Shown here: piece after piece, positions 10,776 through 21,578 of the stretch
Layout of the letters: each line of letters begins with the position of its first letter
Position numbering within the stretch: the stretch's first letter is position 1
From: an uncultured Bacteroidales bacterium
Lineage (GTDB): Bacteria > Bacteroidota > Bacteroidia > Bacteroidales > Paludibacteraceae
NCBI GenBank assembly: GCA_903901975.1
Contig: CAIUTB010000147.1
Coordinates: 19,471-83,470 of the forward strand
DNA: 64,000 nucleotides
Direction: 5' to 3'
Program-made: the position numbers and the translations under genes
Notes under the pieces: model-generated
Database searches by the model: none
Told to the model about the DNA's origin: nothing
What the model saw: only the letters and a program-made list of their open reading frames with translations

Positions 10776-10818
10776 AAGGGCGGGTTGACTGATTAGAGTC
10801 ATCCCGCCTTTTTTTGTC
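10776..10818 (+). terminator. Terminator of glyS
   Basis: gggcgggttgact-gattag-agtcatcccgccttttttt. Confidence 0.8.
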
Positions 10819-10962
10819 TTTTTTTCTTGCCCATCAAATAAATGCTATATAATCTGTCGTAAATAATACATTTTTAGAATAAATAATATTATATTTGCCT
10901 TTTTTATACTAGACATTATAATTATTTTTCAGTATCTATTAATACTTTAAATTGCTGATAAT

Positions 10963-13900
10963 ATGAAACATAACATTAAATTTTGCTATGTGTTTATAGC
11001 TGTACTCTTTTTTATAGCAAAAAGCTATTCGCAAGTAACAGTTAGTGGTTCAACAAGTGCAAACGGTACATACAGCAGACTTGGTTTGGCATTTACAGCG
11101 ATAAACGGAGCATCACAAACCGGAAACAATATCGTTATTATCCTAACTGCTAATATCACCGAAACAACTTCAGCCATATTGAATGCCGGATCATGGACAA
11201 GTTTAAAAATCCATCCAACTATTTCAGGACTAACTATTTCAGGAAGTTTGGCAACTCCGCTTATTGATTTAAATGGTGCAGATAATGTTTCACTCGACGG
11301 TCGGGTAAATGCCACCGGAAGTACAAAAGATCTAATTATTAGCAATACAAATACTTCAGCAACTGCCGGAACTTCAACTCTTCGCTTTATTAACTCTGCT
11401 GAAAATAATACAGTAAAATATTGTTATATTAAAGGAGCCCATAAAAGTACTGCAAGTGGTATTATTTTCTTTTCTACAGCGAGTTCAGGAAACGGAAATG
11501 ATGGTAATCTGATTGAATTTAATGATATTACAAGTGATGCTGTCGGACGAACTCTGACTGCTATTTATTCATCCGGTTCTGCATCCTACTCTAATAGCGG
11601 AATTTGCATCAGCAATAATAATATCTATAATTTCTGGAATGCTACAGCAAGCTCGTTTGCAATATTTTTGAGTGATAACACAACTGACTGTACAGTCACG
11701 GGCAACAGTTTTTACGAAACAACTTCACTTGTACCCACAGGAACATATATTTATCAAATAATCAGGATTTATACTGCGGGAACCTTGGGGAATAATTTCA
11801 ATATATCTAATAACTATTTTGGTGGAACGACCTCTCAATGTGGTGGGACTGCTTTAAGCCTTGGCAAAACAGGGACAATCAGATCTTTAACACTCGATCC
11901 GATCCGCCTTGGTGTCGGTACAGGAGCTGCCACTTCTGTTCAGGGAAATACAATAGCAAATATCAGTTTCCGAAGTTCAAATGCGGAACCATTCCGCGCT
12001 ATTTACGCAGTTTCAGGGGATTTAGATGTTGGTACAAGCTCTACTAATATCATTGGTGACCAGGCTTCGACCGGTTCCATCCTGATCACGGCTACAGCAG
12101 CAACAGCCAGTTCATACGGTATCTACTCAACAAGTACCGGAACTGTAAACATCTCAAATAATACATTTGGTTCCATCACCCTGGCCAATTCTACCTCTGC
12201 AAATGCCCATAATTTTTATGGGGTTAATCTCACCAATACAGTGGCAACAGTATCTGTTAGTGATAATATTATTGGTAACCCGCTTATTACCAATAGTATT
12301 AATGCCACTTCGGGCAGTACTTCCAATGCTCAGAGTGTGTATGGAATTTATAACATTGGAACTGGGACTGTCAGCATTACTGACAATATGATTTCCAACT
12401 TAACCAACGGAACTACAAATTCTACGGCTGCCACAGCAGGAGTTGTTAATGGAATTGCTTCCACTTCAGGAGCAAATACAATAACAGGAAATACTATCCA
12501 CGATTTAACCATTGCTAATCGTAATACATCAACAACCAATACAGCGTCAGTTTGTGGAATAGCTCTGACAGGCTCAACACTAAAAACAGTTTCTGACAAT
12601 ATTATTTACAATTTATCAAATTCATATACTGCTTTTGCAGGAAATGTCATCGGATTGTATTTTACAGGAAACACTGGCTCAAATGTTGTGTCAAGAAATT
12701 TCATCTATAATTTTTCAGTAACAGGTGCATCTTCCACAACAGCATCAATTTATGGAATAAAAATGGCTGCAGGTGCAACGACTTATTCAAATAACTTAAT
12801 CTGTCTGGGTGGAAATACCGCCACAACATTGTATGGAATTTACGAAACTGGAGCTGCAAATAATAACAATAGCCTGTATTTTAATACTGTATATATTGGC
12901 GGTAGTCTTTCTGCCGGAACAAGTAATAAATCGTATGCACTCTATAGTGCAGTAACAACGAATACCCGAAACTTTAGAAATAATATTTTTTCGAATGCAC
13001 GGTCTACTACCAGTGGATCCAGTTTACACTACGGTGCCTGGTTTAATTATGCCGTAAATACAAATCTGACACTGGATTATAATGATTATTATGCCTCAGG
13101 AACAGGTGGAGTTTTGGGTTATTTTAATGGTGGTAACAAAGCCTCATTGCCTATTGTAACGAGTCAGGATGCAGCCAGTTTAAGCTCAAATCCCAGCTTT
13201 ACTTCTGCCGGTTCAACAATTTCAACTGATTATCAACCCGGAGCAACACTCATTGCTGTAACAGGAACAGGCATTACAGCTGATTTTGATAATATAGTAA
13301 GAAGTGGCTCATCTCCAACTATGGGTGTCTGGGAATATTTCCCCAATCCAGTGGAAGTATGGAATGGAACGACTTATCATGCATCCTATTCAACCTTAAA
13401 AGGAGCTTTTGATAAAATTAATGACGGAACATGGACAGGACCATCAGGAGATTTGATTATTAAATTCAGAGGAAATACAACCGAGTCAGCAACCGCAGTC
13501 TTAAATGCAAGTGGCACAGGTTCTTCGAGTTACACACATTTACATATTTATCCTGCCCGAAAAGCAGTAAGCATCAGCGGTTCACTTGCTGCACCGCTGG
13601 TTGATTTGAATGGGTGCGATAATGTTGATTTTGACGGACGAAAAGATGGCACCGGCTCAAGTTCTGAATTCGTATTTACAAACACAAGCACTTCCGCCAC
13701 TTCCGGGACTTCCACTTTCAGATTCAGTAATGACGCTACAAACAACACAATTCAATACAGTACTATAAAAGGTTCCACAACCGATGCAGCAGCCGGTGTT
13801 ATTTTCTTTAGTACTACTGGCGGCACAACCGGAAACGACGGCAATACACTGGATAATAATTCCATTACAAACTCATCCGATGCAAACAGACCTTTGAATG

Positions 13901-16900
13901 CTGTATATTCTGCCGGAACGTCAACGAAGGAGAACAGTCAAAATACATTTAGTAACAATGACATCTATGATTTTCTAAACAGAGGAACGGCTTCTAACGG
14001 TATTAATCTGGGAACAAATTCTACTGGTTGGACCATCAGTAATAACAGTTTTTACGAAACTAACTCTTTCGTTCCCAGTTCCGGTGTGGCTTATAATGTC
14101 ATTCAGTTAAACAACACTTCGGGTGTAAACTTTACAGTAAGTGGGAATTCAATTGGTGGTATATCTTCATTTTGTGAAGGTTTGGCTTGGTCAAAAACAA
14201 ATGCCCAAAACAATACATTTAATGCAATTAATGTCAATGTAGGAACTGACACAGTAAGTAATATTCAGAACAATGTTATCCGAAATATTAGCTGGAGCAA
14301 TTCAGGTGCTGCAAGCTGGACTGGAATAAATATAGTTGCCGGAAAAGTTAATATTGGAACAACTTCAGGTAATGTGTTGGGAAGCTTAACCGGTATAGCG
14401 TCAATTACTGTAACTGGTGGTGCTACAGCAACAAACGTTTACGGTGTAAATATCTCAGGTACAGGTGTGGTTGACTGTGAGAATAATATAATTGCCTCAA
14501 TAACAGTTGCAAACGGATCGACACTTGCTTCAAATTTCTATGGAATTTACAAATCGGCAACAGCCGGAACAACCACAATAAATGGAAATACGATTGGCAA
14601 TATTTCCGTTTTAAACAGTATTAATGCAAGTTCAACAAGTACTTCCAATTCCCAATGGATGTATGGAATCTATACTGCCGGAACAGGAAACATAACTGTG
14701 AGCGGCAACACCATTGCCAATCTAAATAATGGAACAACCAATAGTAATGCAGGAACAGCCGGCTTAATCAACGGAATTACGTCAACTGATGGGACCTTGA
14801 CAGTAACAAACAATATCGTCAGAAATCTTTCTATTGCTAATGCCAACACTGCTACAAATAATAACGCATCAGTTATTGGAATTTCACTTACAGGAACCTC
14901 TGCCGAAAAAACTATTTCCCAAAATACAATTTATAATTTATCAAATACTTATGCCACTTTTGCAGGCAAAGTTACAGGGCTATACTATGAGGGCTATACA
15001 TCGGGGGCAAACGAAGTTTCTAAGAACTTTATTCACAGTTTGACAACTTCAGGTACTTCAGGTGCCACATTGACCGGAATTCAGATAGTATCAGGTGTTA
15101 CCACCTATTCAAATAATATTATCAATGTTGGAAGTGGAAATCGAAACGTGATTTACGGCATTTACGACACAGGAACTGCATCTCAAACCTGCAATCTGTA
15201 TTTCAATACTGTTTACATTGGCGGAGTTGCCTCAGGAGGCGCTAATAATTCGTATGCATTCTATAGTGCTGCAGCAAGTAATACCCGTAGTTACAAAAAT
15301 AATATCTTCTATAATGCCAGATATAGAAGTGGAGGTACGAGTTCACATTTCGCAGTTTATTACAATGTTACCGGAGTTTCAAATCTGACTTCCGACTACA
15401 ATGATTATTATGTTTCTGCCGGAACAGGAGCAGTATTAGGATATTATGGAGCTAACAGAACCAGCTTGTCTGCTTTTAAATCGGCCATTACACCACAGGA
15501 CCCCAACAGTTTAAATACGAATCCGACTTTCACTTCAGCTGGTTCAACCGTTGCTACTGATTATCAGTTGGGAGTGAATGTAAATGGTATTACCGGAACC
15601 GGAATAAGTGTAGATTATGGCTCAAATTCAAGAGGATCTACTACTACAGTTGGTGCATGGGAACGAAATCTGAATAAATGGAAGGGAACAACGAACAATG
15701 ACTGGAATACTTCTACAAACTGGACAGGTAACGTAGTGCCGGTTGCTGATGCAACTATTATTTTCGATGATGTACCTTTGCAACATTGTCAAATGGACCA
15801 AAACCGCTCGGTAAACAATATTATCAATGCGCAATCGACCTATAGATTGCTGACAAACGGATATAAACTGACTGTGAAAGGAAATCTGAATTTCACTAAC
15901 GGAGCTCAGATTGATGCTTCGGCCACAAATTCAACTGTAGAATTTGCCGGTGTATCGCAAATTATTCCTGCAGGGTCATTTTACAATGATGCCATGTATA
16001 ACCTGATAATTAATAATCCGAACAATGTAGTATTGAACGGAACGCTTCGCTTGTTAAATGCAATCACAGCAACTTTGGGACAATTGGATGCAACAACGTC
16101 ACAACCTGTCGTATCGTATGCGGGTTCAACAACTCAAACTATTGAAGGCGGCCGCTATCTGAATGACGAAGTTACGAAACTAACCATAGACAATGTAAGT
16201 GGTGTCCTGCTAAACACAGACTTTATTGTGGACAGCTTACTGACGGTTAATTCCGGTAAATATCTGGATATTTTAACTGAAACACAAATGAATGTGCAGG
16301 GCACGATTAGCAATAATGCCGGAACATCAGGAATTATTATTGAATCGGACTCTCTAACAGCCAATGGCAGCTTGATTTATCATAATTTGTTAAGTTCTCC
16401 AGTTCTGGCAACTGTAGTTATGTACACTAAAGCCTATTACGATGCAGGAGGACCAACAGGATACAAGTATAAATGGCAATATTTCGGGTCACCACTTACA
16501 AAAATACCTGCAAATCCAACTTTCGCAGGTTCATTTATCAGAAAATGGGTTGAATCGGGAACTACAATTTCCAATCACTGGGTCTCATTGTTAAACACTG
16601 ATTCTGTTACCGCATTTAAAGGCTATGAAATCACACAGGTAAATCCGAAGTTCATTGTTTTCGAGGGTCAACTTGTAAATAGTGATTATTATTCCGGCCA
16701 ACTACCCTATACATCCTCGGCACTCTATCCTGGTCAGAATGTACTAGCTAATCCCTATACCGCAGCGGTTGATATCAGAACGCTGAACTTCGGGTCACAG
16801 ATGGAATGGACGGTATATTTGTATAATACGGGTTCTTACAGCGACTGGAATAGTTCAGGCGGTGGTGTAACGCCCGGAAATTCTCCGGGACAATACACAG

Positions 16901-17754
16901 CTGTTCCTATCTTTACAGCCGGATTTGCCGGACTTCCGGTTCAGATTCCTTCTATGCAGGCATTTTTGGTAAAAGCAATGAGTAATTCAGTTAATGCCAC
17001 CCTGAATATTACATACGGTACTTCACTTATGAAAAATACCGATTTGCAAAGGTCTAAACGTCATTATACTAAATCAACTGTCACTACGGACAAATCATTT
17101 ACTATGATTGATGTAAAAGGATCTCGTTTCTCTGACCGGATGTGGATTTTCTCGGAACCAACTTGTTCTCCTTATTTCGATAATGGTTGGGATGGGGTTA
17201 AAGCATTTGGCTCGGTACTTTATCCACAAATTTTTGCTGTACAACCAGATGGAAATTACCAAACCAATTCAGTTGATAACATAAACAATACTGAAATCGG
17301 ATTTAATGCCGGTGAAGATTCGGTTTATGTACTTACTTTTACCCACGAAAATATGGCATCTCTTTATCCATCAATTTATTTGGTTGATTTGCAAAAAGAT
17401 TCTACGATTGACATTTCGCAAAGTGGAACTGAGTATTCATTTATTGCTCCTCATACCGCTAATCCGGTCACCCGATTTAAAATTGTAACTTCTACAGGAA
17501 TAACTACTGGTAAAAGCCTAATTAATAAGGATATATTAACCATATTCAGTTCGGGTCATACCATTTTTGTGCATAACTTAAGTGATACGGCCGGCAATCT
17601 GAAACTGTATGATATTTCCGGTCAGCTACTTCAGGAACTGCCTTTCAATGCTGATGGCATTACAACTTTAGCCCTAAATTTAGTTTCAGGATTATATGTA
17701 GCAAAATGCAGCGTCAACAACAATGAGCTTGTAAAAAGAATTATCCTGAATTAA
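10963..17754 (+). CDS. Very large secreted surface protein: tandem right-handed parallel beta-helix modules plus C-terminal T9SS-type sorting domain
   Basis: 2263 aa; signal peptide; many NxISxNxI-type repeats; C-terminus LKLYDISGQLLQELPF...SGLYVAKCSVNNNELVKRIILN. Confidence 0.8.
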   Translation: MKHNIKFCYVFIAVLFFIAKSYSQVTVSGSTSANGTYSRLGLAFTAINGASQTGNNIVIILTANITETTSAILNAGSWTSLKIHPTISGLTISGSLATPLIDLNGADNVSLDGRVNATGSTKDLIISNTNTSATAGTSTLRFINSAENNTVKYCYIKGAHKSTASGIIFFSTASSGNGNDGNLIEFNDITSDAVGRTLTAIYSSGSASYSNSGICISNNNIYNFWNATASSFAIFLSDNTTDCTVTGNSFYETTSLVPTGTYIYQIIRIYTAGTLGNNFNISNNYFGGTTSQCGGTALSLGKTGTIRSLTLDPIRLGVGTGAATSVQGNTIANISFRSSNAEPFRAIYAVSGDLDVGTSSTNIIGDQASTGSILITATAATASSYGIYSTSTGTVNISNNTFGSITLANSTSANAHNFYGVNLTNTVATVSVSDNIIGNPLITNSINATSGSTSNAQSVYGIYNIGTGTVSITDNMISNLTNGTTNSTAATAGVVNGIASTSGANTITGNTIHDLTIANRNTSTTNTASVCGIALTGSTLKTVSDNIIYNLSNSYTAFAGNVIGLYFTGNTGSNVVSRNFIYNFSVTGASSTTASIYGIKMAAGATTYSNNLICLGGNTATTLYGIYETGAANNNNSLYFNTVYIGGSLSAGTSNKSYALYSAVTTNTRNFRNNIFSNARSTTSGSSLHYGAWFNYAVNTNLTLDYNDYYASGTGGVLGYFNGGNKASLPIVTSQDAASLSSNPSFTSAGSTISTDYQPGATLIAVTGTGITADFDNIVRSGSSPTMGVWEYFPNPVEVWNGTTYHASYSTLKGAFDKINDGTWTGPSGDLIIKFRGNTTESATAVLNASGTGSSSYTHLHIYPARKAVSISGSLAAPLVDLNGCDNVDFDGRKDGTGSSSEFVFTNTSTSATSGTSTFRFSNDATNNTIQYSTIKGSTTDAAAGVIFFSTTGGTTGNDGNTLDNNSITNSSDANRPLNAVYSAGTSTKENSQNTFSNNDIYDFLNRGTASNGINLGTNSTGWTISNNSFYETNSFVPSSGVAYNVIQLNNTSGVNFTVSGNSIGGISSFCEGLAWSKTNAQNNTFNAINVNVGTDTVSNIQNNVIRNISWSNSGAASWTGINIVAGKVNIGTTSGNVLGSLTGIASITVTGGATATNVYGVNISGTGVVDCENNIIASITVANGSTLASNFYGIYKSATAGTTTINGNTIGNISVLNSINASSTSTSNSQWMYGIYTAGTGNITVSGNTIANLNNGTTNSNAGTAGLINGITSTDGTLTVTNNIVRNLSIANANTATNNNASVIGISLTGTSAEKTISQNTIYNLSNTYATFAGKVTGLYYEGYTSGANEVSKNFIHSLTTSGTSGATLTGIQIVSGVTTYSNNIINVGSGNRNVIYGIYDTGTASQTCNLYFNTVYIGGVASGGANNSYAFYSAAASNTRSYKNNIFYNARYRSGGTSSHFAVYYNVTGVSNLTSDYNDYYVSAGTGAVLGYYGANRTSLSAFKSAITPQDPNSLNTNPTFTSAGSTVATDYQLGVNVNGITGTGISVDYGSNSRGSTTTVGAWERNLNKWKGTTNNDWNTSTNWTGNVVPVADATIIFDDVPLQHCQMDQNRSVNNIINAQSTYRLLTNGYKLTVKGNLNFTNGAQIDASATNSTVEFAGVSQIIPAGSFYNDAMYNLIINNPNNVVLNGTLRLLNAITATLGQLDATTSQPVVSYAGSTTQTIEGGRYLNDEVTKLTIDNVSGVLLNTDFIVDSLLTVNSGKYLDILTETQMNVQGTISNNAGTSGIIIESDSLTANGSLIYHNLLSSPVLATVVMYTKAYYDAGGPTGYKYKWQYFGSPLTKIPANPTFAGSFIRKWVESGTTISNHWVSLLNTDSVTAFKGYEITQVNPKFIVFEGQLVNSDYYSGQLPYTSSALYPGQNVLANPYTAAVDIRTLNFGSQMEWTVYLYNTGSYSDWNSSGGGVTPGNSPGQYTAVPIFTAGFAGLPVQIPSMQAFLVKAMSNSVNATLNITYGTSLMKNTDLQRSKRHYTKSTVTTDKSFTMIDVKGSRFSDRMWIFSEPTCSPYFDNGWDGVKAFGSVLYPQIFAVQPDGNYQTNSVDNINNTEIGFNAGEDSVYVLTFTHENMASLYPSIYLVDLQKDSTIDISQSGTEYSFIAPHTANPVTRFKIVTSTGITTGKSLINKDILTIFSSGHTIFVHNLSDTAGNLKLYDISGQLLQELPFNADGITTLALNLVSGLYVAKCSVNNNELVKRIILN

Positions 17755-17775
17755 AGGAAAGGAAAATATCGGATG

Positions 17776-17810
17776 AAAAATGGGCGATTAATAATCGCCC
17801 ATTTTGTGTC
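17776..17810. terminator. Bidirectional terminator
   Basis: aaatgggcgatta-at-aatcgcccattttgt between convergent genes. Confidence 0.75.
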
Positions 17811-17824
17811 GATTGAGAATAATA

Positions 17825-18565
17825 TCAATTATGAATCACCTTACCACTTCCTGTTATCGAAATATCTAATGTTGGTGTACCTGAATAAATGATATTGCCT
17901 GAGCCTGTAATGCTTGCTTTCAGCAGATTGCTTACTCCCACGTTGATGTTACCGCTACCACTTATGTTGCATGTAGCTGATACAGCATATAGGTCGGAGA
18001 GAAATAAATTACCGCTACCCGAAATGGTACCAGTTAGCAGACTAACATATCCTTTTGCAGTGATGTTTCCACTACCTGCAATACTGGCATTCAACTTTGC
18101 TATATTAAGGCTCTGGTTTGCTTTGATATTTCCACTGCCCAGAATAATAGCCGATTGAAAATCTTTAAAGGCCGAATTCAGGTTTATGTCGCCACTACCC
18201 ATAAGAGTAACTGCAGTAAGTGAATCCGGCATGGTGATAGTTACTTTAGCCTGACTGTTTGTCAATAGCGTGTAAACTGGATCGGTAGAAATTTGCAAAA
18301 CATGATTGCTAACTTTAACCGAAAGATACTTTACAAGGTTTTCGTAGTCAGAAACCTCCACTTTGAACGAATCACCTTTTACGATGTCCACTTTGGCAGC
18401 ATTATTAAGTGAAACGGATTGAAAACTCGTCAAAGGGCGCACTTGAGTTACAATACTTCCCTTGCCGGTTATGCCAAACAAATCACTAATACAGGAACTA
18501 AATACAATTGTAAATAATAGCAAGAGTGCTAAATGAATTTTTTTTCTACTGTTCATACGAATCAA
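17825..18565 (-). CDS. Head GIN domain (DUF2807) lipoprotein, putative adhesin-like
   Basis: Signal peptide with SSC lipobox; repeated SGSGNI motifs. Confidence 0.85.
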   Translation of the reverse strand: MIRMNSRKKIHLALLLLFTIVFSSCISDLFGITGKGSIVTQVRPLTSFQSVSLNNAAKVDIVKGDSFKVEVSDYENLVKYLSVKVSNHVLQISTDPVYTLLTNSQAKVTITMPDSLTAVTLMGSGDINLNSAFKDFQSAIILGSGNIKANQSLNIAKLNASIAGSGNITAKGYVSLLTGTISGSGNLFLSDLYAVSATCNISGSGNINVGVSNLLKASITGSGNIIYSGTPTLDISITGSGKVIHN

Positions 18566-18659
18566 ATTTAAAGTTAATTATTATTATAAATAAAGATTTT
18601 TAAATAATCACAACAATAATGCCAAAAAAATGTCAGTCTGTAAACACAAACTGAGCCAA

Positions 18660-18695
18660 AAAAAGCTGCCTCAACATTTTGTTGAGGCAGCATCA
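18660..18695 (-). terminator. Terminator of the 18761..19825 gene
   Basis: minus strand: gctgcctcaaca-aaa-tgttgaggcagctttttttgg. Confidence 0.8.
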
Positions 18696-18760
18696 GGATA
18701 AAAAGAAAACTAATACGTAAAAAAACCAATAAACTAAAGAAAATAAACAAACTAAACAAT

Positions 18761-19825
18761 CTAATTTATGATAATGCTAACAGATACTTTATCGGTGGTT
18801 GTTACTCCTGTGGCTATGTAAGTTCCAGCTTTTAGTCCGGTGTTGATGGTAGTACTGGTCTTTGCATTGAAGCTAAATGTTTTTTGCAATACACCACTTG
18901 AAGCAAGATAAATGCTCAAAGTTCCTTTTGACGTATCGGTATTCTTCACGGTAACCGTTTTGGCAGAATTGGTTATAGTGATTTTGTGAACAACTGGAGG
19001 TGGAGCAGTCACACTTCCTGTTAGTGCTACGTTTAAAGCAGCAACATTAGCTGTGGTAACCGAAATGTTTTCTGAATAAGTATTGGCTGTTAATCCTGAT
19101 TTCAGACGAACATAAACCTTGGTTGAAGCCACAGTTCCGTTTGCAGGAGTTACGGAAAGAGTCGAAGTTGTAAAACCTGTACCCGAAGTCAACGATATTT
19201 CATAATCTGCGGGTGGAGTTACAACTAAATTAGTGGTCAGATTAGCTCCCGAAACACTAAATGAATTTTCGGTCGATGGACCTGCACCCTGAATGTATGT
19301 GAAATTGGTTAAAGAGCTAGCAGAGCAAGTGGCAGTTGAAGGATTAGCCTTTACAGCTAGCAGCTTAAAACGCCTTACCGGACTTGAATTAGTGGCTGAA
19401 AAAGTGTATTTTGTCCCCGTTGTGTAAATACTTACTGTTACATTTGCTACCGAGTCAACAAGATATAAACCTGAGTAAGTTGGTGATAAAGCCTGAGTTG
19501 AGATAGTCATCGTATATTGAGTATCAGCTCCTGCCTGAAATGCGATATAGGTGTTGTTCATATCAGGTACTGCATCTACCTGAAAATTGCCTACTGCTTC
19601 TACTGCATACATTTGAGTTGCTACTGTTCCGGTCATTTTATAACCATCCCAGCCATTGTCGAATCCGCGTGTAGTACCTGGAATTGCAAATACCCACATT
19701 TGGTCTGAAGTTGTTGTTCCCTGAACATCGATTTGTATACCGGTGTAAATAACAGAAAAACCTTGTAATGAGATTAATAATAAAGTCAAAGTTACAAGCA
19801 TTGATTTGAAGTTAGTTGTTTTCAT
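18761..19825 (-). CDS. T9SS-type secreted protein sharing a 'DNGWDG' domain with the 2263-aa protein
   Basis: Signal peptide; SDQMWVFAIPGTTRGFDNGWDGYKM...; C-terminal GTLSIYLASSGVLQKTFSF...AGTYIATGVTTTDKVSVSIIIN. Confidence 0.7.
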   Translation of the reverse strand: MKTTNFKSMLVTLTLLLISLQGFSVIYTGIQIDVQGTTTSDQMWVFAIPGTTRGFDNGWDGYKMTGTVATQMYAVEAVGNFQVDAVPDMNNTYIAFQAGADTQYTMTISTQALSPTYSGLYLVDSVANVTVSIYTTGTKYTFSATNSSPVRRFKLLAVKANPSTATCSASSLTNFTYIQGAGPSTENSFSVSGANLTTNLVVTPPADYEISLTSGTGFTTSTLSVTPANGTVASTKVYVRLKSGLTANTYSENISVTTANVAALNVALTGSVTAPPPVVHKITITNSAKTVTVKNTDTSKGTLSIYLASSGVLQKTFSFNAKTSTTINTGLKAGTYIATGVTTTDKVSVSIIIN

Positions 19826-20440
19826 TATAGTACGTTATTAAGTGAATAAGTAATAATTTTTCATACTGATATATTGCATTCAAATTCAGTTGAAATTGTT
19901 GATACAAATATATTGCTATATTATTATTACGTTGATATCCAGCTAATTGTAGTGTTTCAACAACATCTTGTAGTAAATACTATGAAATATTATTTAATGC
20001 TTTATTTATCAATTGAAGCATTTGGAAGTACCTCTGGTGGGTCAAATTGGCTGATAGTAGAAGAAATAATAATTAAAATAGTATAAATGTCATAAAAATT
20101 AATTAATATGAACATTGACTGGAAAATCTATTACATAAATATCTGTCAATATAAGTTTAAATTGACTCTCTTTTAGTGTTTCTGCCTAAATGAAATCATA
20201 ATCAATAAATTCACATTAACCATATATAACATTAAAGCCTACACGGATAACACAAATTAATAATATTGGTTTTATTAGAATGATCGTAAATGGTCTAAAA
20301 TAGGCTTATTAGTGTTAATTGGACGTGGGGACGAAAATATCGATTAAGTTTGTACTACATATTATGACAAATATATTTAATTAAATAGTCGGAATAAGTA
20401 CAGGTTTGAATATATCCTGTTGATATAGTGTGTATTAAAC

Positions 20441-20476
20441 GACAGAAGGAGTTGCAAAACTTGCAACTCCTTCTGT
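20441..20476 (-). terminator. Hairpin downstream of atpG
   Basis: cagaaggagttgcaa-aac-ttgcaactccttctg. Confidence 0.6.
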
Positions 20477-20494
20477 TAATTGTGTAGATTTTTC

Positions 20495-21361
20495 TTAGTT
20501 TTGACCAAATGAACCGCCTACAATATCTAGTAATTCGTTGGTAATGGCTTGTTGGCGTGATTTGTTATATTGCAGTGAAAGTTCCTGAAGTAAATCGGTA
20601 GCATTGTCGGTGGCCATTTGCATGGCAATGGTTCGTGCGGCATGTTCCGAAGCATTTGAATCAAGCAAAGCGGTATAAATCTTCAAACGAAGCACCATAG
20701 GGACCAATTCCGACAGAATCGTCGGGCGGTCGGGTTCTACAATATAATCGAGTGCCACTGCGCCTTTTACGGGTTTAGAAAGCTGAATGGGCAGAAAAGT
20801 TTCGTTGGTAAGCTTCTGTGTACTTTTACTCACAAAGTGGTGATAAATCAACTCCACCTTATCAATATCCTTATTCAGAAACATCTGAATTAAATCATCC
20901 GATAAGCTCAAACTGGCTGCATAACTTGGTTTGTCTGCCATAGCTTCGAAGTTAGCCTCCTGTTTAAACCCGAGTTTAGTACAAACTTTAGCAATTTTCT
21001 TGCCTACCGGAAAAATCAAAAGATGCTCACGACCTACTGAATGGTATTTTTCAACTGTCTGAACCAATTGTTTGGCAACATTGGTGTTGTAAGCACCACA
21101 CAAGCTTGAGTTGGACGAAAAAACAACTATCGCCACCCGTTTTACTTCGCGGGTTTCGGAAAAAGCAGAAGAGTTGTCTTCTCCTGCACTCAAAAAGTTG
21201 TTCAGCACTCCGTTCAGACCTTGCTCATACGGAAAGAAATTCTCGATGGTCTTTTGCGCTTTACGCAATTTAGCCGAGGACACCATCTTCATAGCCGATG
21301 TAATCTTCTGAGTCGACTTAACCGACTGAATACGTGATTTTATTTCCTTTAATGAAGACAT
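20495..21361 (-). CDS. atpG: ATP synthase F1 subunit gamma
   Basis: LKEIKSRIQSVKSTQKITSAMKMVSSAKLRKAQ; C-terminal YNKSRQQAITNELLDIVGG. Confidence 0.95.
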   Translation of the reverse strand: MSSLKEIKSRIQSVKSTQKITSAMKMVSSAKLRKAQKTIENFFPYEQGLNGVLNNFLSAGEDNSSAFSETREVKRVAIVVFSSNSSLCGAYNTNVAKQLVQTVEKYHSVGREHLLIFPVGKKIAKVCTKLGFKQEANFEAMADKPSYAASLSLSDDLIQMFLNKDIDKVELIYHHFVSKSTQKLTNETFLPIQLSKPVKGAVALDYIVEPDRPTILSELVPMVLRLKIYTALLDSNASEHAARTIAMQMATDNATDLLQELSLQYNKSRQQAITNELLDIVGGSFGQN

Positions 21362-21402
21362 TCTTTAATTTACGATTTATTCATTTACGATTTACAATTG
21401 GA
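21362..21402. repeat. AATTTACGATTT-type AT-rich repeat upstream of atpG
   Basis: aatttacgatttattcatttacgatttacaattgg. Confidence 0.6.
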
Positions 21403-21424
21403 AAACGTAAAATAACAAAATAAC

Positions 21425-21567
21425 CTGCCCCAAGCCCCTAAAGGGGATGTAAAATTACCTCGTCTCTTTATCTGGTTAATTAAATACATTTATTCCCGCA
21501 AACCACTCTTTAAGTCCCCTTCAGGGGAACCAACGGTCAGCGACCGAAGGGAGATAATTAGGGGCAG
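21425..21567. repeat. CCCCTAAAGGGG-type inverted-terminus element, copy E2 (atpA/atpG junction)
   Basis: ctgccccaagcccctaaagggga ... aagtccccttcagggg...ggggcag. Confidence 0.6.
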
Positions 21568-21578
21568 TTTACTACCAA

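Noticed and set aside
11025-13748. Minus-strand ORFs inside the 2263-aa gene
   Set aside because: Low-complexity antisense frames of a repetitive Ser/Thr/Asn-rich coding region
19826-20440. Hidden gene in the ~600-bp AT-rich gap between atpG and the 354-aa gene (70-aa ORF at 19874)
   Set aside because: Very AT-rich, no convincing motif or start context; treated as intergenic
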